From Lutjanus erythropterus (taxonomy: Eukaryota > Chordata > Actinopteri > Lutjaniformes > Lutjanidae), in contig CM034604.1 in the NCBI GenBank assembly GCA_020091685.1, forward strand, positions 13,370,793 through 13,434,792: 64,000 nt of DNA. Reading direction: 5' to 3'. Under the pieces are notes generated by a model, which saw only the letters and a list, made by a program, of their open reading frames with translations, ran no database searches and had not been told where the DNA came from. How positions within the stretch are numbered: position 1 is the first letter of the stretch; every line of letters starts with the position of its first letter. The position numbers were made by a program, and so were the translations under genes. This document shows positions 1 through 32,358 of the stretch, piece after piece.

Positions 1-232
1 GTTACAGCCAGATATTAACTTTTAACCTGAACCACTCGATTATTCACCAAAGTAGCCAAAGCTTTGCGCCAAAACACACCTGAGACAAGCAACACTCAAA
101 CCCCATGACTGTGATAAAAAGTAGCAGAAAGAGGAAGACGCTGCCATTCAGTTAGCTTAAGTCCACCAACAGCTACAGCAAATACGGAAACAGTGTCGCG
201 GCCAACATCAAGGCTCATTTGGAAAGACTCAC

Positions 233-262
233 CTGTTGCTGAGCTTCACAAACTTCCGACAT
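233..262 (-). CDS. Possible first coding exon of a neighbouring gene (10 codons)
   Basis: On the minus strand an ATG at 262-260 opens a 10-codon frame, MSEVCEAQQQ, that ends exactly at a strong splice donor (AACAG followed by GTGAGT, intron from 232). The upstream stretch to about 430 would be the 5' UTR; it contains an earlier ATG (near 413) whose frame overlaps the start and could act as an upstream ORF. If real, the gene runs off the left edge and lies downstream of pak5 on the same strand. I do not recognise the protein, and ten codons cannot identify it. A chance ATG beside a donor-like sequence is the main alternative. Confidence 0.3.
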
Positions 263-705
263 GGAGCAGCTGACGGTCCAGTTTGTGCCCTTTTTTCCTC
301 CTCTTTTGGAAGTTTCTTGGAGTTTTAATTTGGAAAAAAAATCGACCACACGGAAAAAATCTTTGCCAGCAGAGGTCCTCACACCGGTAAACACCAGAAG
401 TCGCCATTTCCTCAACCCAAAACCAGCTATGTAGGGTTATAACCGTTTCTTTTTTTTTTCTTTCTTTCTTTAAATAAATACACATTTGGTAATTTCACTA
501 TTAAAACTTGTGAAAAGTGTCCAGCGACCTAACCCTTATTTTGTCGCAGCAGACTCTGCAGGACACACACAGGTGTAACAGATGACATTAATGACGGTCC
601 TGACTGTCAACAGAGTCAGACCAGCTGCATTCACTGACCTCTGACCTGACACATGGAAACTGAATGAAGCAGGGCTCCAGACAGGACTTCACAAAGTCAT
701 GAATG

Positions 706-1544
706 CAGTGGTGGAAAGTAACTAATTACTTTTACTCAAATGCCAGTCTATTCAAAGTCTGATAAGGTACCATTACTTTACTATAGTATTTCAATTTTCT
801 GCTACTTTATTGCTGGTATTGCCTATACTTTTTACTTCACTACATTTATTTGATTACTACAGACACTGGTTATGTTCCAGCAAAAAATAGACAACTAATA
901 AATTATCATGTGTTTTTATAGACTGAGATAAAACTATTGATCCTGAGGGAAATTCACAGCATACCCAGCAGTAGACTTATAAAAAGTAATTAAAACTAGC
1001 CACATTTTCTGGTTGCAACGACTGATGAATTGATGAATAATGCACCTTGGGCATAATATAGTCTGAAAGAAAAGAAGATCTAACACATTTATATCCACTG
1101 ATGAATTTAAGGGCATCATAAAGAAATGTGGTGGTGGTAACATGGTTGTTTTTCTTGAGAGGCAACTGTGTTTGAAGAACTGTTCTTGTGTTTTATTGTG
1201 GATTTTGTATATCATGTTGTATATGTTGCATTTTAATATGTTGTGGTTTTGTACAGCTGTTTTATCTTGGCCACATCTCCTATAAAAGAGATTTAGTTAT
1301 CTCAATAGAACCTCTGGATAAAATAAAAATAAAAATAATGACATAAGCTAATATAAAAATGGACTGATCTGAATGATGAGTACATTTACGTTTTGGCTAT
1401 ATTAAGTGTATTTTTATGCTTATATGCTTATACACTTTTGTAAAACTGTGAATACAGGACTTTTAGATTACCTGTAAGTATTTTTACACGGTGGTATTGC
1501 TACTTTTACTGAAGAAACAGATTTTAGTACTTTTTCCGCTACTG
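706..1544. repeat. hAT-like non-autonomous DNA transposon with 8-bp target duplication
   Basis: The left end reads CAGTGGTGGAAAGTA and the right end is its imperfect inverse (TACTTTTTCCGCTACTG). The element is flanked by CATGAATG at 698-705 and CATGAATC at 1545-1552, a 7-of-8 direct repeat. Imperfect terminal inverted repeats with an 8-bp duplication are the hAT signature. The 839-bp body is AT-rich with no transposase frame. Related sequence is seen at 7670-8110 and 33480-33740. Confidence 0.7.
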
Positions 1545-1839
1545 CATGAATCCAACTCCCTTATGCCAAACCTCATCCATGAAAGAAATGTTTTATGAAA
1601 GAAATGTTTAACACCAAAAAACATCTGTAGTTTTTGTTTGGTTGGTTGGTTTTACATTTATTCATTTACCTTTTATGGTTTTATTGAATCTTGTATCTTG
1701 AATCTGAATTTTATTGAATCTGATATCCCTAGTTTCATTTTAACTCTACTTAATTGTTTTTGCCTGAAACAGCCATATTTGAATATGTGTACTGACAAAC
1801 ACCTCCTCAGGTTGTTAAAATGATGTAACTAACTAATAA

Positions 1840-2100
1840 ATGGTCTAGCAATTAGTTGATTAATTGATCTGTGGATTGAAAAGAAATTTATTTGCCTTTT
1901 TTTTTAATCGATTGATGGTGTCAATATAATTTGCTTCTGCCATTAATGATAGAAAATTAAGAGTCTTTTTTGGATTGCTGGGTGGACAAAGACACAATTT
2001 GAAGATGTCACTCAGGGCACTTGTTTTTTTAAAACACTTCACAGACTAAACAATTAGTCAGCTGATCAGTCGATCATGAAAATAACCGCTGGTTGCAGCC
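1840..2100 (-). repeat. Teleost interspersed repeat (GGCTGCAAC / ATTAATCGATT type)
   Basis: Read on the minus strand, this segment begins near GGCTGCAACC, runs through clustered ATCGATTAATC-like motifs and ends in a run of TTAATTAG-type sequence. From memory this matches a very abundant teleost non-autonomous repeat family. No coding frame of note is present. Exact ends are uncertain. Confidence 0.5.
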
Positions 2101-3458
2101 TCAATCAAAGGACAAGGCCTTGTTGTCCTCAGTGGTTGTTGTATGGCTCTGAATGAATCTATTAATTCATATTATTAACACCTGTCCCTTAACTTCTATG
2201 AGCTGCCTAAAGATCTGCTGTGAAAAATACAGAAATCTACCTGAAGAAACACAGGAGTAGTTAATAATCACTGATGCCTTTTGATGCTAGTACAAGATCA
2301 CTAACACACCTATTTACATACAGTTTCTATATTTTTAGTCACTTGTACCTTAAATGTGATTATACTGAGTGTTTGGATCACTTGAGTGTTTTTTTTCAGA
2401 ATATATGGATGTGTTATATTATTAACCTTAATGGTAACTCAGTGACTCCACAGTGTTGAGTTTGATCCTGGTTGATGCCCTGCAGTCCCACAGGCCCCAG
2501 TAACTTGTGCCTTTATTTACTGGGCCTTCGGCAGAGGTGTCTCTCTCTGAGAGAGAGGCTCCATCCTCTGTCCAAGCTAAATCAATATCCCATTATAGTG
2601 TTTCAGAGGGAAATGGCTTAGAGGAAAGAAAGAGAAATAACCTCATATATTATGGCAACAGCGATCCATGGATGTGTCTCTGTGCTTCTCTGTTCGGAGG
2701 TGACGTTAGGGTGAAACAGTTGGAAATGAGAACTGTTGAATTTAGAGAAAATGGAAGACCAAAAAGCAACAAAGAGGAAAATAAACTGCTGATGACTGAA
2801 AGGAACTCCCTGGAATAATCTGACAGTGTGCTGTTTGAAAAAAATCTCTGCTTGATATGAAACACAGAGAGAAGAAGAAGAAGAAGAGGAGGAGGAGGAG
2901 GAGACTATAGAGGGTGATGAAGGAAAAATCCATGCAACACATCTCAATGTTTTTATGGGCGTTTTTTAATTGAAACCAGCTTCACTGATAACAAACATGC
3001 AATATCACTGTACAAGCCAACACCACAGATAAGTGTTACTCATTCAGGTCTTGACACTTTGTCAAGGATTAGCCAGCAGCACACACACACACGCAGCACG
3101 CACACACACTTTCAGATGTTGTACAGAGATAAACACGCTCTACCTCTTTTGCTCTTTGACACACACAAACAAACACACACTCACATACACACAGTCATAT
3201 TTACATATCACAGTGAATGATGGGTAAAGACGACGCGGGGAGGAGGATTACACTGTTCTCCCGGTCCGACCAGAGATGAGAATGGCAGCACAGTTCCAGT
3301 GATAGCGAGTGTGTGTCTGACTGAGGTGGGATAAGGAGTGAGATGATGACAGTGAGGATGTGAGTAGAAAACGAGACCTTTTATCAGCGTCCTAAATCTG
3401 CGTGGCAGGCGGGCGTCCTGGATGGGCACCTCTTAGCATTTAGAGAAACAGGATGACA
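2101..3458. other. Intergenic DNA, nothing gene-like recognised
   Basis: The only notable contents are a purine tract of GAA and GGA triplets at 2867-2904 and a CA-rich imperfect microsatellite at 3072-3200. Several short frames occur here, but they lack splice signals, codon bias or recognisable motifs. Confidence 0.5.
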
Positions 3459-4104
3459 CAGTCGCATTTTATTTTACAGTGCACAAATAAGACCTAACAA
3501 GCTGTACTTTGTATACAATTTGACAAAAACTGGAAATATGTTCTTCATTAGACAGATTAAAGTCTTTATTAGAGACTTATTAGCCTTTATTAGAGGGTAA
3601 TTAGCGGCATATTACAATAGAACTGAACTGTAAAGTGTATTATTCCCCACTGTTAGACCTTATTAGATATTATTATAGTGTGATTAGGGACACATTACAA
3701 TAGAACTGAACTGTAAACTAAAGTGAAAGCTGCTACTTCCCCATTTAAAAACGATATGTGAACCAGATCTACTAAGTAAAGACAAAAAAGAGGCATAGAA
3801 GAATGTTTTGTCTATGGCAAAGACTTACTATAAGACTGTAGACAGATAATGTAAATTACGTTTTTTTTTTATTTTTTTTATTTTTTTTTTTTTTATCCCT
3901 AATTACTCTCTAAAAAAAGTATAGAATAATGGTCTAACAGTGGGAAATAATTTGTCCTGAATTATCCTCTAATAAAGTCTAAGGGTTTAATAAAGGGTCT
4001 AATGCTGTTTAATAAAGAACATATTATTTCTACTTTTTGTGTAATTTAACACAAAGTATAGCTTTTTGTGTCTTATTTATGTGCTGTAAAATAAAGTGTG
4101 ACTG
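3459..4104. repeat. MITE with about 60-bp terminal inverted repeats
   Basis: The left end (3459-3520, CAGTCGCATTTTATTTTACAG onward) is the inverse of the right end (4045-4104). The two match over roughly 60 bp with few mismatches. The interior holds repeated TTATTAGAG motifs on the left and their inverse CTCTAATAAAG on the right, so the whole 646-bp unit is nearly palindromic. No transposase frame is present. I could not define a clear target-site duplication, so the superfamily is left open. Confidence 0.75.
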
Positions 4105-4699
4105 ATGGGACTCCTTATATAAAAAAAAAAACAGGTCTGCGTAGATCAAACCCACTCAATCTGTGCTACATTTAAATGCATGGTGTAATTACAGTATCAT
4201 AAATACAGGGCGTCATAGGTTTGGGGTATTGCTTGGATGATATAACAACTGATATCACTGTCTGCCCATTGATGCACTTTTAGAAATGTAAATCAAAACC
4301 CAACAAACAAACCAAAACAAAATTAACAAAAAAGGCCACACTACCAAAAAATAAACCTTCAATTCCAATAAATAAATAAATACTTTAAAACGTCATACAA
4401 AATTCTGACATTACCCTTTTTTCCAACATTTAATGGAAGTTCTGTCTACAAATGTAAGATAATAAATATATTTAGTATTTTTAGTAACAGTTAGGTTTAG
4501 GTGGGTTTATTTGGGATATCTCTTATATCTTTAAGCAAAAACTGGATTATAAACAGTAGGAAAGATCTCTGCAGAAACTCTATTTAATACTGCTCATATC
4601 ACAATGGTTACGACACGATAAAATACTGCAAATTATCAAAACTGTACAGAAAAACTTACAAGTTTCTCTAAAATACATTTTCACTGTTTGTTAGTGTGT

Positions 4700-5294
4700 G
4701 AGAAGAGAGATACAAGAAAGCTCGTCTCCGTTTGACCAGCCGAGCAGCAGCACGTCCGTCCTTCACGTGGACTGACTGACTGACACAGCAGCCATACAAC
4801 AGTCATTACCAGTCAAAGACCGCTCTCAGCACGCAGCTGATTGTTCTGCCCTCTGCTGCTCTGGTCTGAAGCAGAACGCCGGGCACCAGAGCCCCTCCAC
4901 CTCCGTCAGCAGCTCGCAGTACCCCTCTGAAGCTCTCGCTGATGGCTACTAAAACTCTACGCAGAGTCTGGGAAGAGAAGAAGACTGCAGCGGGGTGAGC
5001 CGGCCCACGCGTGAATTCCTCTGGCACAGTACGCTCTCGTACTCCAGTTCATAGTCTCAAAATGGTTGACAAGTTTTTTTTTCTTCTTTTCTCTGTCGCA
5101 TGTTTTTTTTTAAAATGTGTTTCTTAGATATTCCTCTAGCTAATCTACATCACGGTTACAGGTGTGAGTGTTAGTGGCGCGCCACCAAGCGGTGGGGTGT
5201 TTTGGCTGGGTGAGGGCAGTGCCACCCTGGTGGTGTGTGTATGTGTGTGTTTTTTTTAGTGTAGAGGAGGGCAGGTTTTTTCTGGGCCAGCAGG
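4700..5294 (-). other. pak5: Probable pak5 3' untranslated region
   Basis: This is the stretch immediately after the pak5 stop codon, less AT-rich than the DNA to its left and without recognised repeats apart from a short GT run near 5230-5250. A minus-strand AATAAA lies at 4506-4511 (TTTATT on the plus strand) and could be a polyadenylation signal, but several other AT-rich candidates exist, so the 3' end is not fixed. Confidence 0.4.
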
Positions 5295-24163
<18,869 letters not shown>

Positions 24164-26229
24164 CTACGAGAAGAACAAACACATTTACACTTAACATACA
24201 AAATAGTCTGCTGTCTGAGAGTTTGATGGAGACAGCCCTGATACTTTGGGTTGCAGTACATTCAGTTTCAGTTGATTCATTCCTGTCTGAAAACTGAATG
24301 AGATGAATTGAAATTCCTGTTTGATCAACTTCAGTTAACATACAACCAAGGGCGCAGATCTCACTATAGCTAAGGGGAGACAGTGGTGAATTTCAGCCCT
24401 GGGCTTATCCACTTGCACCCAAATGGGAGGGTCAGTTCCTACCCTACTTTATTCTCTTTAATGGTACTACTGGTAGCAGCAGTGGTGCCTGGTCTAAAGG
24501 CCTTTTCAGCGCTTCTGAAACTTTTTTGAAACAACAAATGCCAAACAAACAGAGCAAAAAAGAACAAACGTGAGTGAAGCAAAGTTTGTCTACATTGAAA
24601 TAAGCTGGTGACTAACATTGCTGCTATCTTAGTTATAGTTATACTTTAATATATATAAGGATGTGACATAACATGTCCAAATCGATATTATCCAGTGAGA
24701 AAATTAATCCCCTCCTCACCCCCTGGAATCTGCGCCCCAGCTACAAACACGTCAATTTTCAGGAATATTGGAATTTCAATTCATGTATCAGGGCTACGTG
24801 ACAAGTATGAAATCAATCACCACTTGCATTAAATGAATGCTGGTATTTGTCATGTTAAAGAATGGCAGGCATCAGTCTACACGTCCTCTAATTGTTGTGA
24901 GTTGGATGCAGCTACAGAATGCATGGAGATAAATGGCGGGAAACCTTGGATGCTAAAAGGAAACCACTGGTGGATTGAAGGAGCTAATTCCTGCCCCATT
25001 TCCCTCGCAACAGATTAGTTTCATTTGCAGTGGGCTGATCAGGATACATTAATAGTCGTGACGTTTGGTTTGAGTGCTCGTGAGGTACACGAGCACCACC
25101 AGCATGCGCTTGCGCACACAAACGGAGAGAGAGGCTGAACACACATGCTCACATCTGCTTCAAAGCAAAGGCAGCTTAAACATCAGGGATGCTGCTTATC
25201 CCCTCCTACCTTGTGTTAAGCCCTTTACACGGATGTGTCGTGAGTCATGGGGAACTGGTGCTACAGCTGCACTCACTGAACTACACTCTGTGTGTGATGT
25301 GTGTGCATATATTTGGACAGTGAGGATCGCCACCTCCATACAGTGGAAATCATGATGGCAAAAGCCAGACACACAGCTTTTATCTACCTGTTTCTGTTCA
25401 ACTTGGACATTACAGGAACAATGGAAACATGCTGTGTGACTGCTGAGTGCTGAGAGGAGGCCGAGCTGTAGGGATTATTTGAATTTCAAACTCTTACATA
25501 ATCTATACGAGAGCCTTTTGTGATGATCAAACAAAACTGCTAAATTTTTATTTTTGTGTTTACGTGGTGTTTTCCTGCATTACAGCCTGTAAGTACCACG
25601 AGTACCAAATCCATCCAGTCAACATCTCTTCATTTGTTATATTTTGCACAATCCACATTTTCTGTTTTACAAATGCTTTTACATCAGTACTTTCCATTCC
25701 TCTCCTTGCTTTTACCTGGATTAACGTGCTCGCCGTACTTCATGAAAGTGCCCATCATACTTTAGGGATGTTTTTATGGTCTCAGTCAGTTCTCGGCTCC
25801 ATATGCACAAAAATTACCCACCCACCTGTCAATGTTAACTCATGTGGCTTTCACAAGCCTGCAAAAACTCTAAAAATTATGTTCCCTAAAATATCCTAAA
25901 ATGAATGGGTTTGTTTGAGTTGGAGTAGAGATGAGTAGAATAAAGATGAACTGAATTCAAGCAGCTAAATTAGCCAACTGTAACCCAGCATGCCTGTTCC
26001 ACAGGGACAGCTGTTTAATTCCCACTGGGGCAGCCATGGCTATAAATATACCACACATACTCATCACAGCGTGAGGCACTTACAGTACAGTAGGACCGGG
26101 TGTGTGGTATGTGATGCTAATTTGCTAGTTCACATTTAATGACAAATTCAATAAACAGTGAACACTAACAGTGTAGCTTTACTTTCAGAGTGAGTCTGAA
26201 TTAGATCTGTGGACTGAAACTATGGCTGG

Positions 26230-26828
26230 GCTGCACCAGCAAGGATTATCTTTTAAACCAGATTAAATCGTGGTTGAACTTTAAATAATTTAAAATTATT
26301 TTAAACTTTTAAACCATCTTAAAATCAAGAAACATTAAAATGGAACCTTGCTTTAATCAGTCTTTATGATGCATTTCTTCTTTCTGTCACTCCAGTTGAT
26401 CTGTTAAAACAGGCATCTATATTTCTTAGCAGAGTTTTTCGCAAAGGTGGAGCTGAGCCATCATGAGGCGGCTAAATAGGCTAACTAATTCTTTAACTTG
26501 GCTAGCAAACAATGTAATGTTAAACTTTTGTAAACTTTTTAGCTATCTAGCAAATAATGTAACTTTTTCTAAGGAATACAGAGTAGCCAATACCCCTCCC
26601 CCCTTTCCCCTTTCATTTTAATTTATTAATTTAATTTATTTATTTTAATTTACATATGCAGGTATCTCCAAATTGGTTGAAATCTATCTAATTTTAGTTT
26701 ATATCAATAAACAGCGATTTGCATTTAACTGTGCAGTAGAGCTCTGCTTAAATTTTAATCTGGATTTACTCATTTTAAACCTAGTTTTACTAATTATCTT
26801 CAGGTTAAATTAATTTTGTTGGTGCAAC
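26230..26828. repeat. MITE with GTTGCACCARCAA ends, internally deleted copy
   Basis: The left end GCTGCACCAGCAA and the right end TTGTTGGTGCAAC are inverted repeats. The interior is AT-rich with TTTAAAC motifs. The same element in copy 2 (43013-43780) is 768 bp instead of 599 bp. Confidence 0.65.
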
Positions 26829-27304
26829 TCAGTATATGCCACTAAAATGAATAAAATCTGACTCAAACTTTCTATTTTCACTCAAGAAATAAAAATGCAA
26901 CAAACCCATTGTTTTGTTCACGTGTACTTGTTAGTCTTTTCCGCTGAACCACTTAACCTGACAGTGTCACATCAGCAAGTTCTCTGACACTCTTTGACAG
27001 TGCTCAAGCCTCGCTGTCTGTCACACAACTGTCATACTTGTCTCTGCCGTAGTTTGTCCATGTCACATGTGCTGAGGCAGAGTCTCAGAAAAGCCGGGAT
27101 AATCATCAGCTCTCTGCAACATTGTGCTGACACAGGGCTACATCAAGACTACCTGCAAACTGCCACAGCAAACACACCCATTCCTCTCATCTTACAAGAT
27201 AAACTGTAGCTCAACTAGGCTACCACATTTATTAAAACTAGTATTATCACCTATTATTAAGGACAGTGTCTTTTCCTTTTCACTCCTCCTAGACTGCGTC
27301 CATC

Positions 27305-27672
27305 CATTCCATTGTCCATAACCGCTTATCCTAGAAGGGTCATGGTGGGCTGGAGCCTGTCCCAGCTGACACTGGGCGAGAGGCAGAGCACACCCTGGAC
27401 AAGTCGCCAGAGACAGACATCCATTCACTCTCACAATCACACCTATGGACAATTTAGAGTCGCCAATTAACCTATTATGCTGCATGTTTTTGGACTGTGG
27501 GAGGAAGCCGGAGTACCTGGAGAGAACCCACGTGGACACGAGGGGAACATGCGAACTCCACATAAAAAAGCCCTGCCCCAGCCACAAACTCCCCAGCGCC
27601 CCAGCCGGCTGGGGGATTCAAACTCAGGACCGTCTTGCTGTGAGGCAGCAGTGCACCACCATGATGCCCACA
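27305..27672 (+). repeat. Teleost GACTGTGGGAGGAAGCC-core repeat (copy 1 block)
   Basis: It is the same family as 9908-10315, with CCATTGTCCATAACCGCTTA at the start and CAGGACCGTCTTGCTGTGAG near the end. Its duplicate is at 44248-44610. Confidence 0.75.
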
Positions 27673-28294
27673 ATGAGAACTGTGAATCTACACACTCACT
27701 TGTTAGAAAAGGATACTGAAAAGTAGCCATACAATTTTTCATACAAACAAACACATGACAGCACTGCAAATAAATCACAGGGGTTGCTATAGCAACCTAC
27801 CTTTTTCTCGCTCTTTCACAACTTCAAATTTAAATGTCTAACACAACTTTTTATTTCTGACTTGTACCTACTGGTTTTCTTTAGTTTCTTTGGTGCTTGA
27901 AGAGCTGAATGCAACTGTTTCAGCCAAAAATAAAGCCTCTGCACAACCTTTTCCTATTACTGAGGCTGGTTCTTTCACACATCATCTCTCCGTTCTATTT
28001 TGTTCTTTAGTACACCTCCCCTCTCCCTCTTTAACACTCCAGTTGCTCTCCTCTGTTTGAGAGCTATAGGCTGTTTGGTGCCGTGACCTGGAACCCAAGG
28101 TGAAATGGCCTATAAAAGCAGTGAGTAAAGTCTTGGGAGAGGCAGAGGCTGCAGGACGGATGGTCTTTTAAAGGGGTTGGTGAGTGGAAATCTATCATGA
28201 TTTGGACAGATGTTGCAGTACATAGAACAGACTTGGGCTGACATAAAAAATTATAAGTCACACAGTCATGAAAAAAATCACTTTTCATGTTGTT

Positions 28295-29414
28295 GAGCTG
28301 CAGTTTATATGAAGTGGGCTTGCGTGAGGTAAGTATCGATAGACAGTGTATTACCTAGAGTAACTCTCCAGTTTGGAGAAGCAGAGAGGAGCACCAGCAT
28401 GGAAGCTAAACAATGAATTGCTGTTGACATGGTCAGCAGCAGAATGTATTTAAAAAAGCCCAATCACAAAAAATAAAAAATATATAAGCATTAGTTAAAG
28501 TGCTCACTAAATTTAGAATATTTTCATCACTTTAGTTTGCTGTCAGACAGCCTTTTCTGACAGGAAACTGCTGTTATATAAGCCAAATATCATATGTTTG
28601 TTTTTGCCAAAACAGTAATTTTACCTCACAGAACACAAGCGTTATGAATACTTTTATAGAACACAATAGTTATAAATATGTTTAAATACTGTTAACTTTA
28701 AATACTAATAAAAACTAATAAATATTCTAACAATAATATATATTTCATTATGTTTTGATTAAGTTAGAGCTCCAAAAATATACCTTCTAGCATTACAAAT
28801 ATTATTAAATATTAAGCATATTTTGTCAGAATTTTTGTAATATTTTATTTTGTAATATTTTGCTTTAATTAAATTTTTATTTATAGTTATAGTTACTTAG
28901 AACACTCAAGAAAGCAATTTTATTCTTCTTAGATCAAGTCGGCTTTGATTTTTAATTTTAAAAAAATAACAATAAAAATTTCTTTTTTGCAATTCCATTG
29001 CAAAGGCCACTTGAACACATTGTAACATGCATCACAATCTTTTAGAAAGCGGCTTTGAAATCAGGTATTTTAGACCGTAACAATCATAAAAAAGGCCAAC
29101 AAAATCTTTGAGGGATGGAATATTTATTTTACATAACGATGAAAGTTTCCTGTTGGAAACGGCTGTCTGATGGCAGGGTGAAGTGGTGAAAATATTTTAA
29201 ATATACACCTAAACTCAGAATGATTATTTTTAGGTGGGCTGTTATTAAGTGGATCAAATACCTTTTATCACTGACCCTGTCCACAGCAGTACCTTGCTTA
29301 TCTTCCATGCTGCTACTCCTCACTGCTTCTCCAAACTAGAGGCGTGTCGACCGCCATCATATCTCATAAATACCTCATGCAACTCCACTTCAAATAATCT
29401 GAACTATCCCTTTA
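28295..29414. repeat. hAT-like element with 8-bp target duplication ATGTTGTT
   Basis: It is flanked by exact ATGTTGTT at 28287-28294 and 29415-29422. The left end (GAAGTGGGCTTGCGTGAGG) is the inverse of the right end (CCTCATGCAACTCCACTTC, then ending in CTGAACTATCCCTTTA). Length is 1120 bp with no transposase frame. Relatives occur at 58494-59141 and, truncated, at about 37420-38161. Confidence 0.75.
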
Positions 29415-30066
29415 ATGTTGTTAACTAATGCAAATAAAACTGCTACATATAATTATTTCCACTGGTGTTGTCTTGAGAATGATTCTCACACTTGTTCTAT
29501 ACACTGCTATGAATCTGTAAATTATGTGCTTTGTGTGAAATCTAAAATGAGGCCAAGTCACATCATGTTACGCTACGTGGATGTTGGTGATTCAGAGCTA
29601 ATTCAATTGGCATACAACAGTAGGGAGTGTCAGTTATCTAATAAAACATCATCATCCCCATTTGGTTCATAATCAATAAGACTGTGTCAAGGAGCGTGAC
29701 AGGTACAGGGGATGGAGAGAGTCGGAGACAACAAGGCGGCGGCGGATGAAGCCGAGGAGGTGATGAGAGTGCAGAGGGGAGAGGGAGACAAGGTTAATTG
29801 TGTGCCAAATCACTGTCAAACGGTCGGCATCAAGCCTGAAAATCTTTCCATTAATTTGAATTAGGGGGGTGATACTGGCTTCCATACCCCCCCTCCCCCT
29901 TCTTCTTCCCCTGTCCTTACAGCTCTGCGAGCTCTGTGCACGGGTCGTGTTCGGCGGCGGCTGTGACAGCAGCCATATTTCACCGGCATGCAGCGTTGGC
30001 CTGTCCTTTAGTGATAAGCTGTAATAGATCTACTCTCTCCACTCACTACGGTCTGTTCAAGGTAAG

Positions 30067-30420
30067 CACAGGAGAGAGGAGAGGAGAGGAGAGGAGAGGA
30101 AAGGAAAGGAAAGGAAAGGAAATGAGATGAAGGAAAGGAAATGAAAAGAAAAAATGAAACGGAAGAAAAAGGAAGGAAAAGAAAAAAAAAGGCCAAAAAA
30201 AAGGAAAGGAGGTGAAAGGAAAAGAAGTGCCAAAAAACAAACTAGGTGGGATGATGCAAAACTAACAATAGAAAAGAAGAAGACGAAGGAGGAGGAAGAG
30301 AAGAAGAAGTAGAAAGAGAAGATGAAACTCTGACGAGCAGCTGTGAAGAAAGAGAAAGAGGAGAGAAAAGGGTGGAGAAGGGGTGACGAGGGAAAGAAGG
30401 GAGGGAGAAAGTGTCGTAGA
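30067..30420. repeat. Polypurine tract (GGAGA, GGAAA repeats)
   Basis: The plus strand is almost only G and A for about 120 bp, then purine-rich with brief interruptions to 30420. The long frames seen on the minus strand are low-complexity Ser/Phe products of this tract. Confidence 0.85.
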
Positions 30421-32115
30421 CAGGGAGCCATGAAAAATGAGGCTCATTGGGAGATAAGGGGGGATTAACCTTGCTGGTAATGAAGGGAGGGTGTGATGGG
30501 AGGATGGAGGGAGGAAGAGAGAGAGAGATAATTAATGAGCTTGCCCTTCCTGTGACTCCTCGCTAGAACCCTGGTTTGGAGGCTGCGCTTCACTGGCCAG
30601 CAGGGTCCCGGGACAACTGGGGGGCCAGAAGAGGAGGAGGAGGAGGAGGAGGAGCGACTCCGCTCCTCTGCTGCATGGCTCCTCTGCACTGCTGTTTCAC
30701 TGGATTTTAGTTCTGAAACTGCTTTTCAGTAAATTTCTCCACACTTTAATTAAGAAGTATTCACGTGTCACGGGAATTTATCTAATATAGATGTTTTACA
30801 ATCCACGATACATCACGGGTTGGGGTCTAGTGATGCTCGTTCAGAACTAGTTTGTAAGACAAGCTGTCCGACCCAGGCCACACTCGAGAGTGAAATGAAA
30901 AAATAATCATCACTTAAGGGGGATAAGGTCTTGTTTAAATATGGGTATAACAGCACACACAACGGTCTCACCTGGGAAAGATTCATAGTGTTGCACCTCA
31001 TGTATGTTATTCACGTGAAAAGTGACAGAAATAGAATGAAAAAATGTAGCCAGAGAGAGAAGTTCAAACCTTTACTCCTTTCTCACCTCTGCACAGCTGA
31101 TCAATCATGGCCGTGTGGGCGTGAATGTCAGATTTTCAGTTTAAGAAAGTTACAGAAATGGTTTGATGAAGTCTCTCCACAATCAGATGTTGGGAAGGCG
31201 TGGGTGGAGGGGGTTTCTAAAGCTATATGACCACCCGACAAGCACTTCTAATGGAGAACACTGGCTTCTTTAAGCTTATGAAAACCTTTTAAAATGGGTA
31301 AAATGAACGGAAAACTTGAAAGCTGCCGAGCTTAATTCCGCTTGACATTTTGAGATTATGTTTGGACTTGATATGAACTGTTAATGCGTGCTTTGGTGCT
31401 GAAAAGGTATTTGTTTACATTAAGATTTTCTTCAAGAGCAGCCCTGATTTAAAAAAAAAAATGTGTTGGCGTAGATACACATGTACTCATAGGAAATAGT
31501 AGAGAGTACACACACAGCTCTTAAAATTTAGACAGAAACAGGCAGTATTTTGAGGAGAACAGCTAGTTAGTTAGCAGTCAAAATCGATGTTATTTACATA
31601 ACGCACAATCACAATTTGTCTCAAAGGGTTTTAAAATCTTTACAGCATACAATGCTCCCTATCCTTTGAGCCTCTATTTAGATAAGGAAAAAACTCTCAC
31701 AAGAAAAAAAACCTTTACCAAGGGAGAGATGGAGAACCTCAGGAAGAGGAGCACAGAAGGCATCTCTCTCTGTGTTTTGCTGATGCAGTGGCCAGCAGCT
31801 CCCTCAAACGTAATTACATTTTTGTTTTAATTTGCTATCTTTTTGCCTTTATTCCTTTGTTTTATTTTTATTTAATCAACCAATTGATTGTTGCAAATCA
31901 ATTTTTTTGTAAGTAGCAAAAAGGGAACTACAACTTAATCTCACTATAGAACCATGTGTTGTATAGTGTTGAATAAATTTACCTTGTATCTTGATTAACC
32001 AACCAATCAGCCTGGTTTACCTAAGCAGTCCATGTTTGATGTGTGGATATTCCATCCTGCACAGAATTTGCTAACTTGCACCTGCATGGTCTAAACATAG
32101 GATGGGAACTATGCT

Positions 32116-32118
<3 letters not shown>

Positions 32119-32160
<42 letters not shown>

Positions 32161-32286
32161 CTGGCAGATTTAAAATGATACACACATGCACAGCAACAGG
32201 GGCAGATGTATAACTCCTCCCATTCACAAGTCTTTAGTCACACATGAAGGCTCATCACCTACCACACCCCCACACTCCCTTTTTCG

Positions 32287-32358
<72 letters not shown>

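Noticed and set aside
30057-30431. Long Ser/Phe-rich minus-strand frames
   Set aside because: They are translations of the polypurine tract.
30465-30689. Minus-strand frame with a poly-Ser run, kept in both block copies (also 47389-47616)
   Set aside because: It starts without ATG, the serine run comes from a GGA repeat, and there is no homology or splice context. The frame match between copies can be chance.
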